A program made the position numbers and the translations under genes. Shown here one piece after another: positions 1 to 8,675 of a stretch of DNA of 64,000 bases. This DNA comes from Paenibacillus taichungensis. GTDB lineage: Bacteria > Bacillota > Bacilli > Paenibacillales > Paenibacillaceae. The stretch's first letter is position 1. Every line of letters starts with the position of its first letter. Below the pieces are notes generated by a model. The model did no database searches. It had not been told where the DNA came from and saw nothing but the letters and a program-made list of their open reading frames with translations. Location: positions 62,001-126,000 of the forward strand of contig NZ_JABMCC010000100.1 in assembly GCF_013359905.1 (NCBI RefSeq). The letters run 5' to 3'.

Positions 1-70
1 AAAATACTCCGTCCGCTCATGCGTCTACAACGTGGAGCCGGGCAACGTGGCTAATCGTTTCAACACATAA
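1..70 (+). CDS. C-terminal end of an unidentified protein (5' end outside window)
   Basis: An open frame enters the window (codons from base 2) and stops with TAA at 68-70, giving a 23-residue tail that ends in NVANRFNT. A good rho-independent terminator follows 35 bases later, which fits the 3' end of a real gene. Too little is visible to name the protein, and another frame also stays open for 54 bases, so the frame choice is moderate confidence. Confidence 0.4.
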   Translation, partial: KYSVRSCVYNVEPGNVANRFNT

Positions 71-104
71 TACACACTTCGTTATATTGTTTGAAATAAG
101 TACA

Positions 105-141
105 AGCTCTGTCTGCTTTCATAGCGGACAGGGCTTTTTTA
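105..141 (+). terminator. Rho-independent terminator
   Basis: Twelve-base arms (105-116 and 124-135, two G-U pairs) with a seven-base loop are followed by a run of six T. It ends the transcript entering from the left edge. The minus-strand gene that follows ends just downstream. Confidence 0.75.
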
Positions 142-204
142 TTTATACCAATAAAGGTAGTCCATTTTTTTCTACTAGACGAGTCCTCGACAAAGCCTCT
201 GTCC

Positions 205-1485
205 TTAATGCGTCAAGGTTTTTGCATCATGGGCCAATGCAGTTTTCAGCATGCCGTACCGATGTTCATGGCTCATCTCAAACAGCCAGGGGCGGCGCGG
301 GGCAGTGAGATGAACGAGGCAATCTCGATTTTGCAGCCAATCCTGCCTTGTAATCGGTTCATACGGCGTATCACCCCATACAGCCAGCAATTCAGGACTA
401 TATAACCTTTGTCCTACTGGTAGCCATTCTTGATCCAGTAGCTCCTGACTATAGAGCTCATTTTCTCCGGCTTCATCTTTATGTGCGGTGAACAGACCAG
501 GCCAGTATTCAGCACGTGAGCCACGGTGGGGAACCGAGCGTGCAAACTCCAATACTTGAGTAAACACTTGTTCCACGCCAAACAGCATCGCATATAAACC
601 TTTGCCAAACATAATCCGCTCATCCAGTTTGCCAAAATGTTCAATAACCCGGCCTGCAAGACCTTTTTCCCGTCCGAGTGGAAATACGATATGATTCAGC
701 CCAGCCAGATTATGCAGATGGAATGCGGGTTTGGACAGCACTTGTTTTTGAAAATAGGGATGCTGCACGACCCGGCTCTCGATATAGTTCTGCTCATTAA
801 TAATTAATGCCACACTAAGCAGCGAGCTGCATCGCTCCAGCCAAAATCTTTCCCAAAATGGCGTCATGAACGCCGATACATGAAAATGGGACAACAAATG
901 AAAACAGCTCCGGCCGATCCGGCGGCTATTCATATACAACAGAAGCTGGGGATAAGCATCCTGGAAAATGAGGGCATTGCATCGCTCCAGTAGTCGATAC
1001 ATATGCTCACGATCTGTTTGATTTTGCAGATTGTGCATAAGGTCACTCTGGAGATCGGTCATGTGATATCCGCCGTTGCGGGATACCATATGGGCAAGCA
1101 GGGCCCAATGCAGCTCTGGATACTGTTCGTAACATTCCAGGTATGCTGCTGTGCGAGTGATGTTACTCCGGTTGTTTTCTTGCGTTAATGTCTTGATTTC
1201 TTCCAGAATGATGCAGTCCTCTTCACAGACCAGTGCACTGAGCGTATTTCGGGCAAAAGCATTCTCGTTTCCAGGCAACAGGCGCTCCACTTCAGCTTGT
1301 AAGGTAGCAGCCATGTCAGAGTCCCAAGCCATATCACGCAAGGGATGACGAAGCTGTGCAGAAGCCTGCCAAGCCGCCTGTTTGCCCCTCCACACTTCCC
1401 GGGCCGCACCGGGGATGGATCGAACCATCTGTAATATTGACCCATGATGGGCAGACTCGGAGGAATCCGATTTAACGGAAGTCAT
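205..1485 (-). CDS. DUF2515 family protein (YppC-like)
   Basis: A 426-residue soluble protein of unknown biochemical role, resembling the DUF2515 family (Bacillus YppC). Visible hallmarks are the NNRSNITRTAAYLECY segment near residue 105, a Trp/His-rich middle, and a conserved-looking C-terminal part with PGLFTAHKDE and PRRPWLFEM. No signal peptide or membrane segment is apparent. The ATG at 1485 has an AAAGGAGG ribosome site seven bases upstream. It is divergent from the thioredoxin-like gene at 1629 and convergent with the transcript entering from the left. The family assignment is from memory of its conserved segments; the function is unknown. Confidence 0.7.
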   Translation of the reverse strand: MTSVKSDSSESAHHGSILQMVRSIPGAAREVWRGKQAAWQASAQLRHPLRDMAWDSDMAATLQAEVERLLPGNENAFARNTLSALVCEEDCIILEEIKTLTQENNRSNITRTAAYLECYEQYPELHWALLAHMVSRNGGYHMTDLQSDLMHNLQNQTDREHMYRLLERCNALIFQDAYPQLLLYMNSRRIGRSCFHLLSHFHVSAFMTPFWERFWLERCSSLLSVALIINEQNYIESRVVQHPYFQKQVLSKPAFHLHNLAGLNHIVFPLGREKGLAGRVIEHFGKLDERIMFGKGLYAMLFGVEQVFTQVLEFARSVPHRGSRAEYWPGLFTAHKDEAGENELYSQELLDQEWLPVGQRLYSPELLAVWGDTPYEPITRQDWLQNRDCLVHLTAPRRPWLFEMSHEHRYGMLKTALAHDAKTLTH

Positions 1486-1628
1486 GACATGACCTCCTTT
1501 CCTGATATTCTGATTACGGTTTTAGTTTAAGAAGCTGTTGATGTCAGTATGCGCCGAATATTTGACTTCCACTCCGCAATTTGCTTCACTTAGAGGATAA
1601 GACAAGGTATAGAAAGGAAGATGTTGTA

Positions 1629-1973
1629 ATGGAAAAGATTACATCGAAACCGGAATTTGATGTGGCAATCCAATCTCCGCGTTTGACTGTAGCTGTATTT
1701 AAGGCAGATTGGTGTGGTGATTGCAAGTACATCGATCCGTTTATGCCTGAAGTTGAAGAGAAGTTTGCTCGTGAACTGAAGTTGGTTGAGGTCGACGTAG
1801 ATCAGGTGGGTACAGTGAGCGAAGAGCAAAATATTCTCGGCATCCCCAGCTTTGTAGCTTACACAGATGGCCGGGAACTTGTTCGTTATGTGAACAAACT
1901 GCGCAAGTCGAGAGAAGAGATTGAGCAATTCCTGCAGCGTGCAGTTGAGGTGTATAACACGATTCATAAATAA
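1629..1973 (+). CDS. Thioredoxin family protein (WCGDC active site)
   Basis: A 114-residue thioredoxin-fold protein with a CxxC redox site, KADWCGDCKY, near residue 29, and the cis-proline loop GIPSF near residue 74. It has the normal length of a single thioredoxin domain and no signal peptide, so a cytoplasmic thiol-disulfide role is likely. The WCGDC dipeptide differs from the WCGPC of the true TrxA at 62813, so it is probably an accessory thioredoxin. ATG 1629 is preferred over an upstream in-frame start at 1581 because an AGGAAG site lies nine bases before it. A terminator follows at 2014. Confidence 0.85.
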   Translation: MEKITSKPEFDVAIQSPRLTVAVFKADWCGDCKYIDPFMPEVEEKFARELKLVEVDVDQVGTVSEEQNILGIPSFVAYTDGRELVRYVNKLRKSREEIEQFLQRAVEVYNTIHK

Positions 1974-2013
1974 AACATGACAGGTTAACCATGTTAAAGG
2001 TTATAATTAAAGG

Positions 2014-2055
2014 AACGCCATTTCTCTTGAAATAGGGAAGTGGCGTTTGTATTTT
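2014..2055 (+). terminator. Terminator after thioredoxin-like gene
   Basis: Arms AACGCCATTTCTC and GGGAAGTGGCGTT pair with a few G-U pairs and are followed by a T-rich tail. It lies 40 bases after the stop codon at 1973. Confidence 0.65.
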
Positions 2056-2264
2056 CCGAGTTTTCGGGAGAAACTAAGGTTGTAATAATGTACATATTTG
2101 CCGATGACCTGTGGGTCAACTTCTCGACAGACGTTAACATTTTGTCACAAAGCGCGGCGTCAATGACACATTTATCCGGTATAATGAATTTAGTTGTGAA
2201 ATAAGTGTCAAAGTAACGAATCAAGCGGAGGATGTAGTTCTTCGCCATCTTAAACCAACAGCGG

Positions 2265-3215
2265 GTGAGAAAAAAATTGAAGCACATAACCTTGTTTAAA
2301 TGGTTAACCGTATTAACCTGTCTTGTCATGTTTCTGGCCACATTTGGCGGAGGCGTAGTGACCCGAACGGAATCGGGCCTCGGCTGCGGCGCAGAATGGC
2401 CTTTATGTAACGGAAAACTTGTGCCTGCACATACTGTTGCCTCACTAATTGAATTTTCCCATCGCGCAGTCAGCGCACTGGCAGGGCTTTTGTCCATAGC
2501 CTCTTTTGTAGCATTTTTGCGGTTTGGCAAATCACGCCGTGATCTGCAATTGTTTTCATTGTTAACGCTGATATTTGTTATTGTCCAGGGAATTATGGGG
2601 GCTTTTGCCGTCGTATTCTCCCAATCTTCCGCAGTCATGGCACTGCATTTCGGATTTGCCTTAATTGCTTTTGCCAGCTCCTTGATGATGGCGCTTGGTA
2701 TTCGGCAGGAAGCTCGCCATGGTGGATTGGAAAGACTGAATCGATATCCGCGAGTTAGCAAAGGCTTCCGAAATCTGGTGTGGTTTTCCACGATCTATAC
2801 GTACCTCGTGGTATATACTGGAGCATTTGTGAGCCATACGGATTCTGCTGGAGGATGTTCAGGCTTTCCGCTCTGTAACGGGCAGATTATTCCTGAGCTC
2901 TCGGGAGGCGTAGCTGTTGCTTTTGCTCACCGGGTGGCGGCTGTTTCATTAGTAATCGTCATTGCAATTCTTGGTCATTTTGCGTATCGCAAACATCCGG
3001 ATAACACGGAATTAAGAGCGTTAGGAGTCATTTCTGTTGTACTGGTTTTGTTGCAAGTGGTGATTGGTTTTGGTTTGATGCTCACGATGAACCGTCCGGA
3101 AGTGTATATGTTCGTAGCGCTGGCGCATATGCTTGATATTGCCATTTTATTCGGTGTATTAACGTATATGAGTTTCCTGGTGTACAAGTTGCATCGGCCC
3201 GTTAACCGTTTCTAA
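2265..3215 (+). CDS. ctaA: Heme A synthase CtaA
   Basis: Integral membrane enzyme that oxidises heme O to heme A for cytochrome aa3/caa3 oxidases. The 316-residue protein shows about eight membrane helices. The four expected heme-ligand histidines are visible in FSHRAVSA, ALHFGFA, FAHRVAA and LAHMLD. The extracellular cysteine pair typical of Gram-positive CtaA is seen as CGAEWPLC near residue 41, with a second pair in CSGFPLC in the other half. The GTG start at 2265 fits the family N terminus but lacks a good ribosome site. A candidate -10 (TATAAT) is at 2180-2185. No ctaB is adjacent. A terminator hairpin follows at 3255. Confidence 0.93.
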   Translation: MRKKLKHITLFKWLTVLTCLVMFLATFGGGVVTRTESGLGCGAEWPLCNGKLVPAHTVASLIEFSHRAVSALAGLLSIASFVAFLRFGKSRRDLQLFSLLTLIFVIVQGIMGAFAVVFSQSSAVMALHFGFALIAFASSLMMALGIRQEARHGGLERLNRYPRVSKGFRNLVWFSTIYTYLVVYTGAFVSHTDSAGGCSGFPLCNGQIIPELSGGVAVAFAHRVAAVSLVIVIAILGHFAYRKHPDNTELRALGVISVVLVLLQVVIGFGLMLTMNRPEVYMFVALAHMLDIAILFGVLTYMSFLVYKLHRPVNRF

Positions 3216-3254
3216 TATATCCGAATTATTGTAGTTCAGGGGATGAATCCAGTG

Positions 3255-3302
3255 AAGTTCACCATCCGATGATGTACATCATTGGACAGGTGAACTTTGT
3301 TT
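3255..3302 (+). terminator. Terminator after ctaA
   Basis: A long imperfect hairpin: AAGTTCACC at 3255 pairs with GGTGAACTT at the far end, and CCGATGAT pairs with ATCATTGG inside. A TTTGTTTG tail follows. Confidence 0.7.
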
Positions 3303-3429
3303 GATGTCAGGCGTGTCAGGGCACCCTATTGTAAGCAGCGGTCATACGTTTACTCTGATTCCGATTTTGTTTAATATGATGAATTATTATTAATTTGATG
3401 ATCTGCAGAGTGGAAAGAGGAGGCTATAT

Positions 3430-4158
3430 ATGCTGCGAACGTTGCTGGGTGAAAAGCCGCGTAAGAACGAAGGCATACTAAAGGACGCGATGGAAGCGAT
3501 GGCGGATACACTTGAGCTATTTCAGCGACAGATGCATGTGGACCATGATCCTACCCATGATTTTCGTAAACTGTATATATGGACCCAGGGACTGATCTCT
3601 TCGCTGGATGAATTGGAACAAAGCTGTTTTGCAGCTTCCCATTTCCGTCAGAAAGTCAAAGCGGGCTCTACGGATGATATGACATTATTAGAAAAAGCGG
3701 AGTATGCCCGTTACGTCTATTTTTATAAGGATGGCTTCATCCGATGTTTTGCCATTTTGGATAAATTAGGTACAGTGTTGAATGAAATATTTGAGCTGAA
3801 TACAACCAATGTTAAAACTCATTATTCATATTTCACCGTATTAAGACAGTTCGGATATGATAAGCTGCATTATGTTCTTGCCAAAGAACTAATTCGGATC
3901 AAGGACTCTTACCGTGAGCCAATGAGCAAATTGCGCAGACGACGAAACATGGAGATTCATTACATGAACTCCGAAATGCAGGATGATCTGTGGCAGTTGC
4001 ACCAGACTTTGCAAGGGAAAGTGAAGCTGGAGGATCTGGATCAACATGTCGTGGAACTCCGGCAGGGTGTGGATATGGTATGTGAGACGTTAAAAGCAGC
4101 GTATGGCTACATCAATGAGAAATGGCATAAGCAGGTATTGCATCAACCGAAGAACTGA
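3430..4158 (+). CDS. HEPN-like protein (Cthe_2314 type)
   Basis: A 242-residue, mainly helical soluble protein. It resembles the Cthe_2314-type HEPN family seen in Clostridia and Paenibacillus. The HEPN hallmark is visible as RRRRNMEIHYMN around residue 176, where Arg and His are separated by four residues (R-x4-H). HEPN domains often act as metal-independent RNases, but many family members have no tested activity. It is monocistronic, with AGAGGAGG before ATG 3430 and the met promoter after it. No antitoxin nucleotidyltransferase neighbour is present, so a toxin-antitoxin role is not supported by context. Confidence 0.7.
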   Translation: MLRTLLGEKPRKNEGILKDAMEAMADTLELFQRQMHVDHDPTHDFRKLYIWTQGLISSLDELEQSCFAASHFRQKVKAGSTDDMTLLEKAEYARYVYFYKDGFIRCFAILDKLGTVLNEIFELNTTNVKTHYSYFTVLRQFGYDKLHYVLAKELIRIKDSYREPMSKLRRRRNMEIHYMNSEMQDDLWQLHQTLQGKVKLEDLDQHVVELRQGVDMVCETLKAAYGYINEKWHKQVLHQPKN

Positions 4159-4178
4159 TTGGATAGTAATATTTGCCT

Positions 4179-4207
4179 TTGACAAATCGGAATACTTGGA
4201 TTATACT
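4179..4207 (+). promoter_or_regulatory. Sigma-A-type promoter of the met operon
   Basis: TTGACA at 4179-4184 and TATACT at 4202-4207 are separated by 17 bases. Transcription would begin near 4214, about 75 bases before the SAM riboswitch. Confidence 0.75.
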
Positions 4208-4290
4208 GAGTTCCTGATCGACAGTTAGATGGAATTAACATTTATGACATTAACATTATAACTACTACTGAACTTATAAATTAAATATTT

Positions 4291-4431
4291 CTTATCGAGA
4301 GCGGCGGAGGGACAGGCCCGATGAAGCCCGGCAACCGATTTATAACTGCATGACAGCTGTGTCATACTTTATAGATGTTAGGTGCTAATTCCTACAAAAT
4401 GGTGCAAGGCACGATTTTGGCAGATGAGAAG
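4291..4431 (+). promoter_or_regulatory. SAM-I (S-box) riboswitch
   Basis: The S-box core is visible: GAGAGCGGCGGAGGGACAGG at 4297 followed by CCGATGAAGCCCGGCAACC, then a variable hairpin, a GGTGCTAATTCC segment near 4381 and a closing strand in GATGAGAAG. S-box RNAs bind S-adenosylmethionine and promote termination when methionine is plentiful. The terminator at 4449 and the metN gene at 4558 complete a standard off-switch arrangement. Confidence 0.95.
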
Positions 4432-4448
4432 GTATAATCTTTCACGTG

Positions 4449-4487
4449 AAGAGCCCTTTTTGTTTCTGCAAAAGGGGCTCTTTTTTT
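4449..4487 (+). terminator. Riboswitch-controlled terminator before metN
   Basis: AAGAGCCCTTTT pairs with AAAAGGGGCTCTT across a short loop and is followed by seven T. It is the expression platform of the S-box leader. Its position rules out the upstream in-frame ATG at 4486 as the metN start. Confidence 0.9.
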
Positions 4488-4557
4488 GTACGATGAAGGG
4501 GAGTTTTCCTTTCATTCGGGTAAAGATACATGTAGGCAGTGGGAAGGAGCAGTAATT

Positions 4558-5592
4558 TTGATTGAATTAAAAGGTTTAACCAAGACGTACGGTAAAGGTT
4601 CAAAAAGTACGACGGCCTTATCCGATCTAAATTTGAATATCCGCAAGGGTGAAATATTCGGAGTTATCGGACATTCCGGTGCAGGCAAGAGTACATTGAT
4701 CCGTTGTATCAATTTGCTCGAACGCCCCACGGCAGGCGAGGTTTGGGTTGATGGAATCAACCTAACCAATCTCAATAAGTCCGATCTACAACAACAACGG
4801 CGTAAGATCGGCATGATTTTCCAACACTTTAATCTGTTATCCTCAGCTACGGTATATGATAATGTGGCTTTTCCTTTGAAGCTCGTTAATACGCCCAAGG
4901 CTGCAATTGATCGGAAAGTGAAGGAAATGCTTGCATTGGTTGGACTGGAGGACCACAGCAATAAATATCCGGCCCAGCTGTCAGGCGGACAGAAGCAAAG
5001 GGTAGGTATAGCAAGAGCACTCGCGAGTGATCCGAACGTTCTGCTGTGTGATGAGGCCACATCGGCACTTGATCCCCAGACAACCGATTCGATTCTGAAG
5101 TTATTGCTGGATATCAATGAAAAGTATAACCTGACGATTGTTCTAATTACCCATGAGATGCACGTGATCCAGAATATCTGTGATCAGGTGGCGGTTATCC
5201 ATCAGGGAGGCATCGTGGAGCAAGGCCCAGTGACGGAAGTGTTCCTCAAGCCGCAGCATGCCATTACGCGTGACTTTATGATGCGGGACCATGAGGTTGG
5301 AATTGCATTAGAAGAGACTGCTCTGGCGAGTGCAGATGTCTCATTACAGACGAACGGAGCTTCTAAGCTTGTGAAAATATCCTTCCTGGGCAATAAAACC
5401 TATGAGGCGATTTTGTCCAGAACGGTTCGTAAAACAGGAGTGGATTTCGCCATTTTGCAAGGCACCATTTCAACGATCAAACAAGTTCCCTATGGACAGC
5501 TGACCGTTCGGTTTGAGGGGCAGTTAGATGAGATTAATCTCACCATTAAAGAGTTAGTGGATCAGGGACTTGATGTGGAGGTGCTTCGTTAA
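4558..5592 (+). CDS. metN: Methionine ABC transporter ATP-binding protein MetN
   Basis: ATPase subunit of the D/L-methionine importer. The sequence shows Walker A GHSGAGKST, signature LSGGQKQR, Walker B VLLCDEATSALD and the switch His in LITHEM. The C-terminal hundred residues form the NIL (ACT-like) domain that senses methionine in this family. The TTG start at 4558 gives 344 residues, the usual MetN length, and is preceded by AAGGAG at eight bases. An upstream ATG at 4486 lies within the riboswitch terminator. MetI begins at the base after the stop. Regulation is by the SAM riboswitch upstream. Confidence 0.95.
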   Translation: MIELKGLTKTYGKGSKSTTALSDLNLNIRKGEIFGVIGHSGAGKSTLIRCINLLERPTAGEVWVDGINLTNLNKSDLQQQRRKIGMIFQHFNLLSSATVYDNVAFPLKLVNTPKAAIDRKVKEMLALVGLEDHSNKYPAQLSGGQKQRVGIARALASDPNVLLCDEATSALDPQTTDSILKLLLDINEKYNLTIVLITHEMHVIQNICDQVAVIHQGGIVEQGPVTEVFLKPQHAITRDFMMRDHEVGIALEETALASADVSLQTNGASKLVKISFLGNKTYEAILSRTVRKTGVDFAILQGTISTIKQVPYGQLTVRFEGQLDEINLTIKELVDQGLDVEVLR

Positions 5593-6252
5593 ATGGATTT
5601 TTCGACGGTACGTTGGGAAGAAATCGGTAAGGCTTCAATTGAAACGCTGCAAATCCTGGGAGCATCGGGCCTATTCACGATCATCATTGGTTTGCCGTTA
5701 GGCGTATTGCTGTTTATGACGGCAAGGTCGACTTCAATTCAGTCTCAAGTGGTGTACACGATACTATCGTTTATTGTAAACATTCTGCGATCAGTGCCAT
5801 TTATCATTCTGATTGTTGCACTCATTCCGTTTACCCGTTCACTGGTTGGCACAGCTACAGGGGTGCTGGGTGTTATACCTCCGCTCGTCATTGCCGCAGC
5901 TCCATACTTTGCCCGGTTGGTGGAAACTACACTGCGTGAAGTGGATCGTGGCGTCATTGAAGCGGCACAGGCGATGGGAGCTTCAACCGGACAGATTGTA
6001 AGGCGTGTGCTTCTGCCAGAGGCATTGCCGGGTCTGCTAGCCGGGATCACCATTACAATCGTTACCCTTGTTTCCTACACGGCGATGGCGGGAATGGTTG
6101 GTGGTGGAGGTCTGGGAACATTGGCAATCAACTACGGATACTTCCGTTATCAGAATGAAATTATGATTATATCCGTAGTATTTATGATCATTCTGGTGCA
6201 AGTGCTTCAGATGGCGGGCGATCGTTTGGTTAAATGGTTCACCAGGAAATAA
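5593..6252 (+). CDS. metI: Methionine ABC transporter permease MetI
   Basis: Inner-membrane permease of the methionine importer, 219 residues with five apparent membrane helices. The permease EAA-type loop for contact with MetN is visible in EAAQAMGASTGQIVRRVLLP near residue 120. The ATG directly abuts the metN stop, and GAGGTG within the metN end serves as ribosome site. It is the second gene of the metNIQ operon. Confidence 0.95.
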   Translation: MDFSTVRWEEIGKASIETLQILGASGLFTIIIGLPLGVLLFMTARSTSIQSQVVYTILSFIVNILRSVPFIILIVALIPFTRSLVGTATGVLGVIPPLVIAAAPYFARLVETTLREVDRGVIEAAQAMGASTGQIVRRVLLPEALPGLLAGITITIVTLVSYTAMAGMVGGGGLGTLAINYGYFRYQNEIMIISVVFMIILVQVLQMAGDRLVKWFTRK

Positions 6253-6332
6253 CACATATATAGCATTTGCCTGATTCGGTATCGATTTGGGGCAAAATGC
6301 AAAAAAAATTTATTGGAGAAGGGGTTTTACAC

Positions 6333-7169
6333 ATGAAAAAATGGTCTTTTGCTCTACTTAGCATTATGCTGATTGCGGTTCTAGCGGCTTGCGGAAACAA
6401 CAAGGATTCCGACAGCGGCGCTGACAATGCTGGAGGCGCACCGCGCACCGTAGAATTGAAAGTGGGAGCATCACCTACACCGCATGCGGAAATTTTGGAA
6501 AGCATCAAGCCTGAACTCGAAGCTGAAGGCATTCGCTTGCAAATCGTGACTTTCAATGATTATGTTCAACCTAACCAACAGCTTGAAGATAAACAACTGG
6601 ATGCGAACTTTTTCCAACACCAGCCTTACCTGGATACAGAGAACAAAGAACGTGGTTTCCACCTCGTTGCTGTAACACCTGTTCATGTTGAGCCATTTGC
6701 TGGCTATTCCAAAAAAATCAAATCATTGGATGAGTTGAAAGACGGCGCAAAAGTAGCCATTCCTAATGACCCATCCAACGGTGGTCGTGGACTGTTGTTG
6801 CTTGCAAAAGAAGGACTTATCACGCTAAAAGACAACACAAATATCACTTCTACGATTCAAGATATTACAGCCAATCCGAAAAACCTGAATATCATCGAGC
6901 TTGATGCAGCCATGATGCCTCGTCAACTGGATGAAGCAGATCTGGTATTCATTAACGCCAACTACGCGCTGGAAGCCAATCTGAACCCAGAGAAGGATGC
7001 GCTGCTGATCGAGGACCTGCAAGGTAACCCATATGCAAACATCCTCGTATCCCGTGAAGATAACAAAGATGCAGATGCCATCCAAAAACTGGCTGCAGCT
7101 CTGCATTCCGAAGAGGTTAAAAAATTCATCAAAGATCGTTATCAAGGTGCTGTAGAACCTGCGTTTTAA
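6333..7169 (+). CDS. metQ: Methionine-binding lipoprotein MetQ
   Basis: Substrate-binding lipoprotein of the methionine importer, NlpA/MetQ family. The precursor starts MKKWSFALLS and has a lipobox LAAC at about residue 22, so it is lipid-anchored outside the membrane. Family segments seen are VGASPTPHAEIL, DANFFQHQPYL and the PNDPSNGGRGL loop. ATG 6333 has GGAGAAGGGG nine bases upstream. The in-frame start at 6267 would put 22 non-signal residues in front of the signal peptide and is rejected. A terminator follows at 7231. Confidence 0.95.
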   Translation: MKKWSFALLSIMLIAVLAACGNNKDSDSGADNAGGAPRTVELKVGASPTPHAEILESIKPELEAEGIRLQIVTFNDYVQPNQQLEDKQLDANFFQHQPYLDTENKERGFHLVAVTPVHVEPFAGYSKKIKSLDELKDGAKVAIPNDPSNGGRGLLLLAKEGLITLKDNTNITSTIQDITANPKNLNIIELDAAMMPRQLDEADLVFINANYALEANLNPEKDALLIEDLQGNPYANILVSREDNKDADAIQKLAAALHSEEVKKFIKDRYQGAVEPAF

Positions 7170-7230
7170 GCTGAACGCTTAAGCTGAAAATAAGTTGTAC
7201 TCGGAGCCACTTCTTACGGCGTTACTAAAG

Positions 7231-7274
7231 AAAGCCCTGCATCCTCTTTATAGAGAATGCAGGGCTTTGTTTTG
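7231..7274 (+). terminator. Terminator of metNIQ
   Basis: AAAGCCCTGCAT (7231-7242) pairs perfectly with ATGCAGGGCTTT and a T-rich tail follows. Confidence 0.85.
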
Positions 7275-7352
7275 TACATCATGTTATAGAACGTTTTGAT
7301 GTAAGGGCACTTCGATGTAGTACTTATTATTATAAGTACATTAATTATAAGC

Positions 7353-8351
7353 TTAACGCTTATTCGGATCAGTATCCGAATGTCCATTTGTCTGTTGGCT
7401 ATCAGAGCCTGCGGACTCCTGTCCAGCAGCATGCTGTTGGTAAGCTTCCTCTACAGGAGACAGCGAATTCTGATCTCCTGGTTCAGCATCCTTTTTGCGT
7501 CCAGTCAGCTTGCGACGAATCCATCCGAAAGCACCAACAATGGCGGCTACGATGACAAACCACCCTTTTTTGAGCAAAAGCAATAATCCGACTTTCTTAG
7601 CTACAGCTACACCAGCACCACCGAGAATCAGACTGGTCAGGCCGAGTTCTGATTTTTTGTCAACGGATGCATCAAACTCTTCATAGGTGTTTCCTTTGAT
7701 CACGTTGAGCTGGTTAAGCACGGAGTTTTCAAACTGTTTGCGGTTTTCTTCAAAATTGGCACTATCCGTAACGAGGATAACACCGATGTATCCTTCACGG
7801 GTGAGTACATTCACATTGTAATTGACGAGTTTTTCCCGTTCTGCATCCTCAAGACCAAGAGAATAGATCAATTGATGTTTGCTGCTGTCATAGGCGGGCT
7901 CAATTTCCCATCCGGTGATAAACAGCTGATTTTCCGGTGTCGTTTTCTCATTTTGTTCTTCTGTACCTCTTTTGTAGCTATCGAGCAGTTCATCGGCGTC
8001 CAGATCGTCTTTTTCACTGTCATCGACATGACCGGTATCGTTATATTCAAAGATAACATACCAGTTGGAGTTTTCGCCGGCGCCATAGATACTTCCGATT
8101 TCCGTTCCATTGGGGAAGGATTCCGTGTCTTCAAGGAACCTTTGGGTGTTAGCTGCATCGAGATAGGAGAGATTTTCAGCTACGTTTAATGTTGCTTTGT
8201 TATCAAGTACTACGTTTGAAGGCCCGTCAATCCATTGATAATCTTCGGTGGAGCTATTGCTTTCACTTTCTGCAGATGCTGTGGTCGAGAATGGAGCTTG
8301 AAATGAGGCGATAAGCAAAATTGCAAGTAGAGAGGCTAACCATCTTTTCAT
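7353..8351 (-). CDS. DUF2167 domain membrane protein
   Basis: A 332-residue exported membrane protein of unknown function resembling the DUF2167 family. It has a signal peptide (residues 1-27, ending TTASAES), an extracellular domain with WYVIFEYNDTGHVDD and ITGWEIEPAYD segments, and an LVNYNVNVLTREGYIG stretch typical of the family. A hydrophobic pair of segments lies near residues 235-275, followed by a basic stop-transfer RRKLTGRKK and an acidic, Gln-rich C-terminal tail. ATG 8351 has AAAGGAA upstream. It is convergent with metQ. Confidence 0.75.
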   Translation of the reverse strand: MKRWLASLLAILLIASFQAPFSTTASAESESNSSTEDYQWIDGPSNVVLDNKATLNVAENLSYLDAANTQRFLEDTESFPNGTEIGSIYGAGENSNWYVIFEYNDTGHVDDSEKDDLDADELLDSYKRGTEEQNEKTTPENQLFITGWEIEPAYDSSKHQLIYSLGLEDAEREKLVNYNVNVLTREGYIGVILVTDSANFEENRKQFENSVLNQLNVIKGNTYEEFDASVDKKSELGLTSLILGGAGVAVAKKVGLLLLLKKGWFVIVAAIVGAFGWIRRKLTGRKKDAEPGDQNSLSPVEEAYQQHAAGQESAGSDSQQTNGHSDTDPNKR

Positions 8352-8611
8352 TTACGCTGTATTCCTTTCGAAGTTGTCATGCAATGTTGTCATTTACATG
8401 AACATATGTATTGTGTCGTTATATTCATAAGAAAATAAGGACTTATCGACAGTACCATAGGTACTCAAACCCGACAAGGGGAATATGGATATAAAGGGTT
8501 ATTTTTCCTCCAAAAGACCTAATTCATTTTATTTCAGTGGTTTGAAAGCTAAGTATTTAGTCCTTATTTTACACTTTCTTGCAAATGGTACAGATTGGTG
8601 GGAAACGCGAG
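8352..8611. other. Intergenic region with a distant 12-bp inverted pair
   Basis: No gene is seen. AAAATAAGGACT at 8432-8443 is repeated as its perfect inverse at 8559-8570, 115 bases apart. The region is the divergent promoter zone of the DUF2167 gene and the SDR gene. Confidence 0.5.
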
Positions 8612-8640
8612 TTGTGGGGGGATGATAAATCTTTTATACT
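8612..8640 (+). promoter_or_regulatory. Promoter of SDR gene
   Basis: TTGTGG (8612-8617) and TATACT (8635-8640) are separated by 17 bases. The predicted start point near 8647 leaves a short leader before the start codon. Confidence 0.55.
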
Positions 8641-8675
8641 GGATGAGTGACTGCTCTTTGAAGAGGGGGATGAAC

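Noticed and set aside
1994..2791. 265-residue minus-strand frame overlapping the ctaA start
   Set aside because: It runs through the ctaA coding region and the thioredoxin terminator, with no ribosome site.
4486..4557. Upstream ATG extension of MetN
   Set aside because: The ATG lies inside the riboswitch terminator; the TTG at 4558 has a proper ribosome site and gives the usual length.
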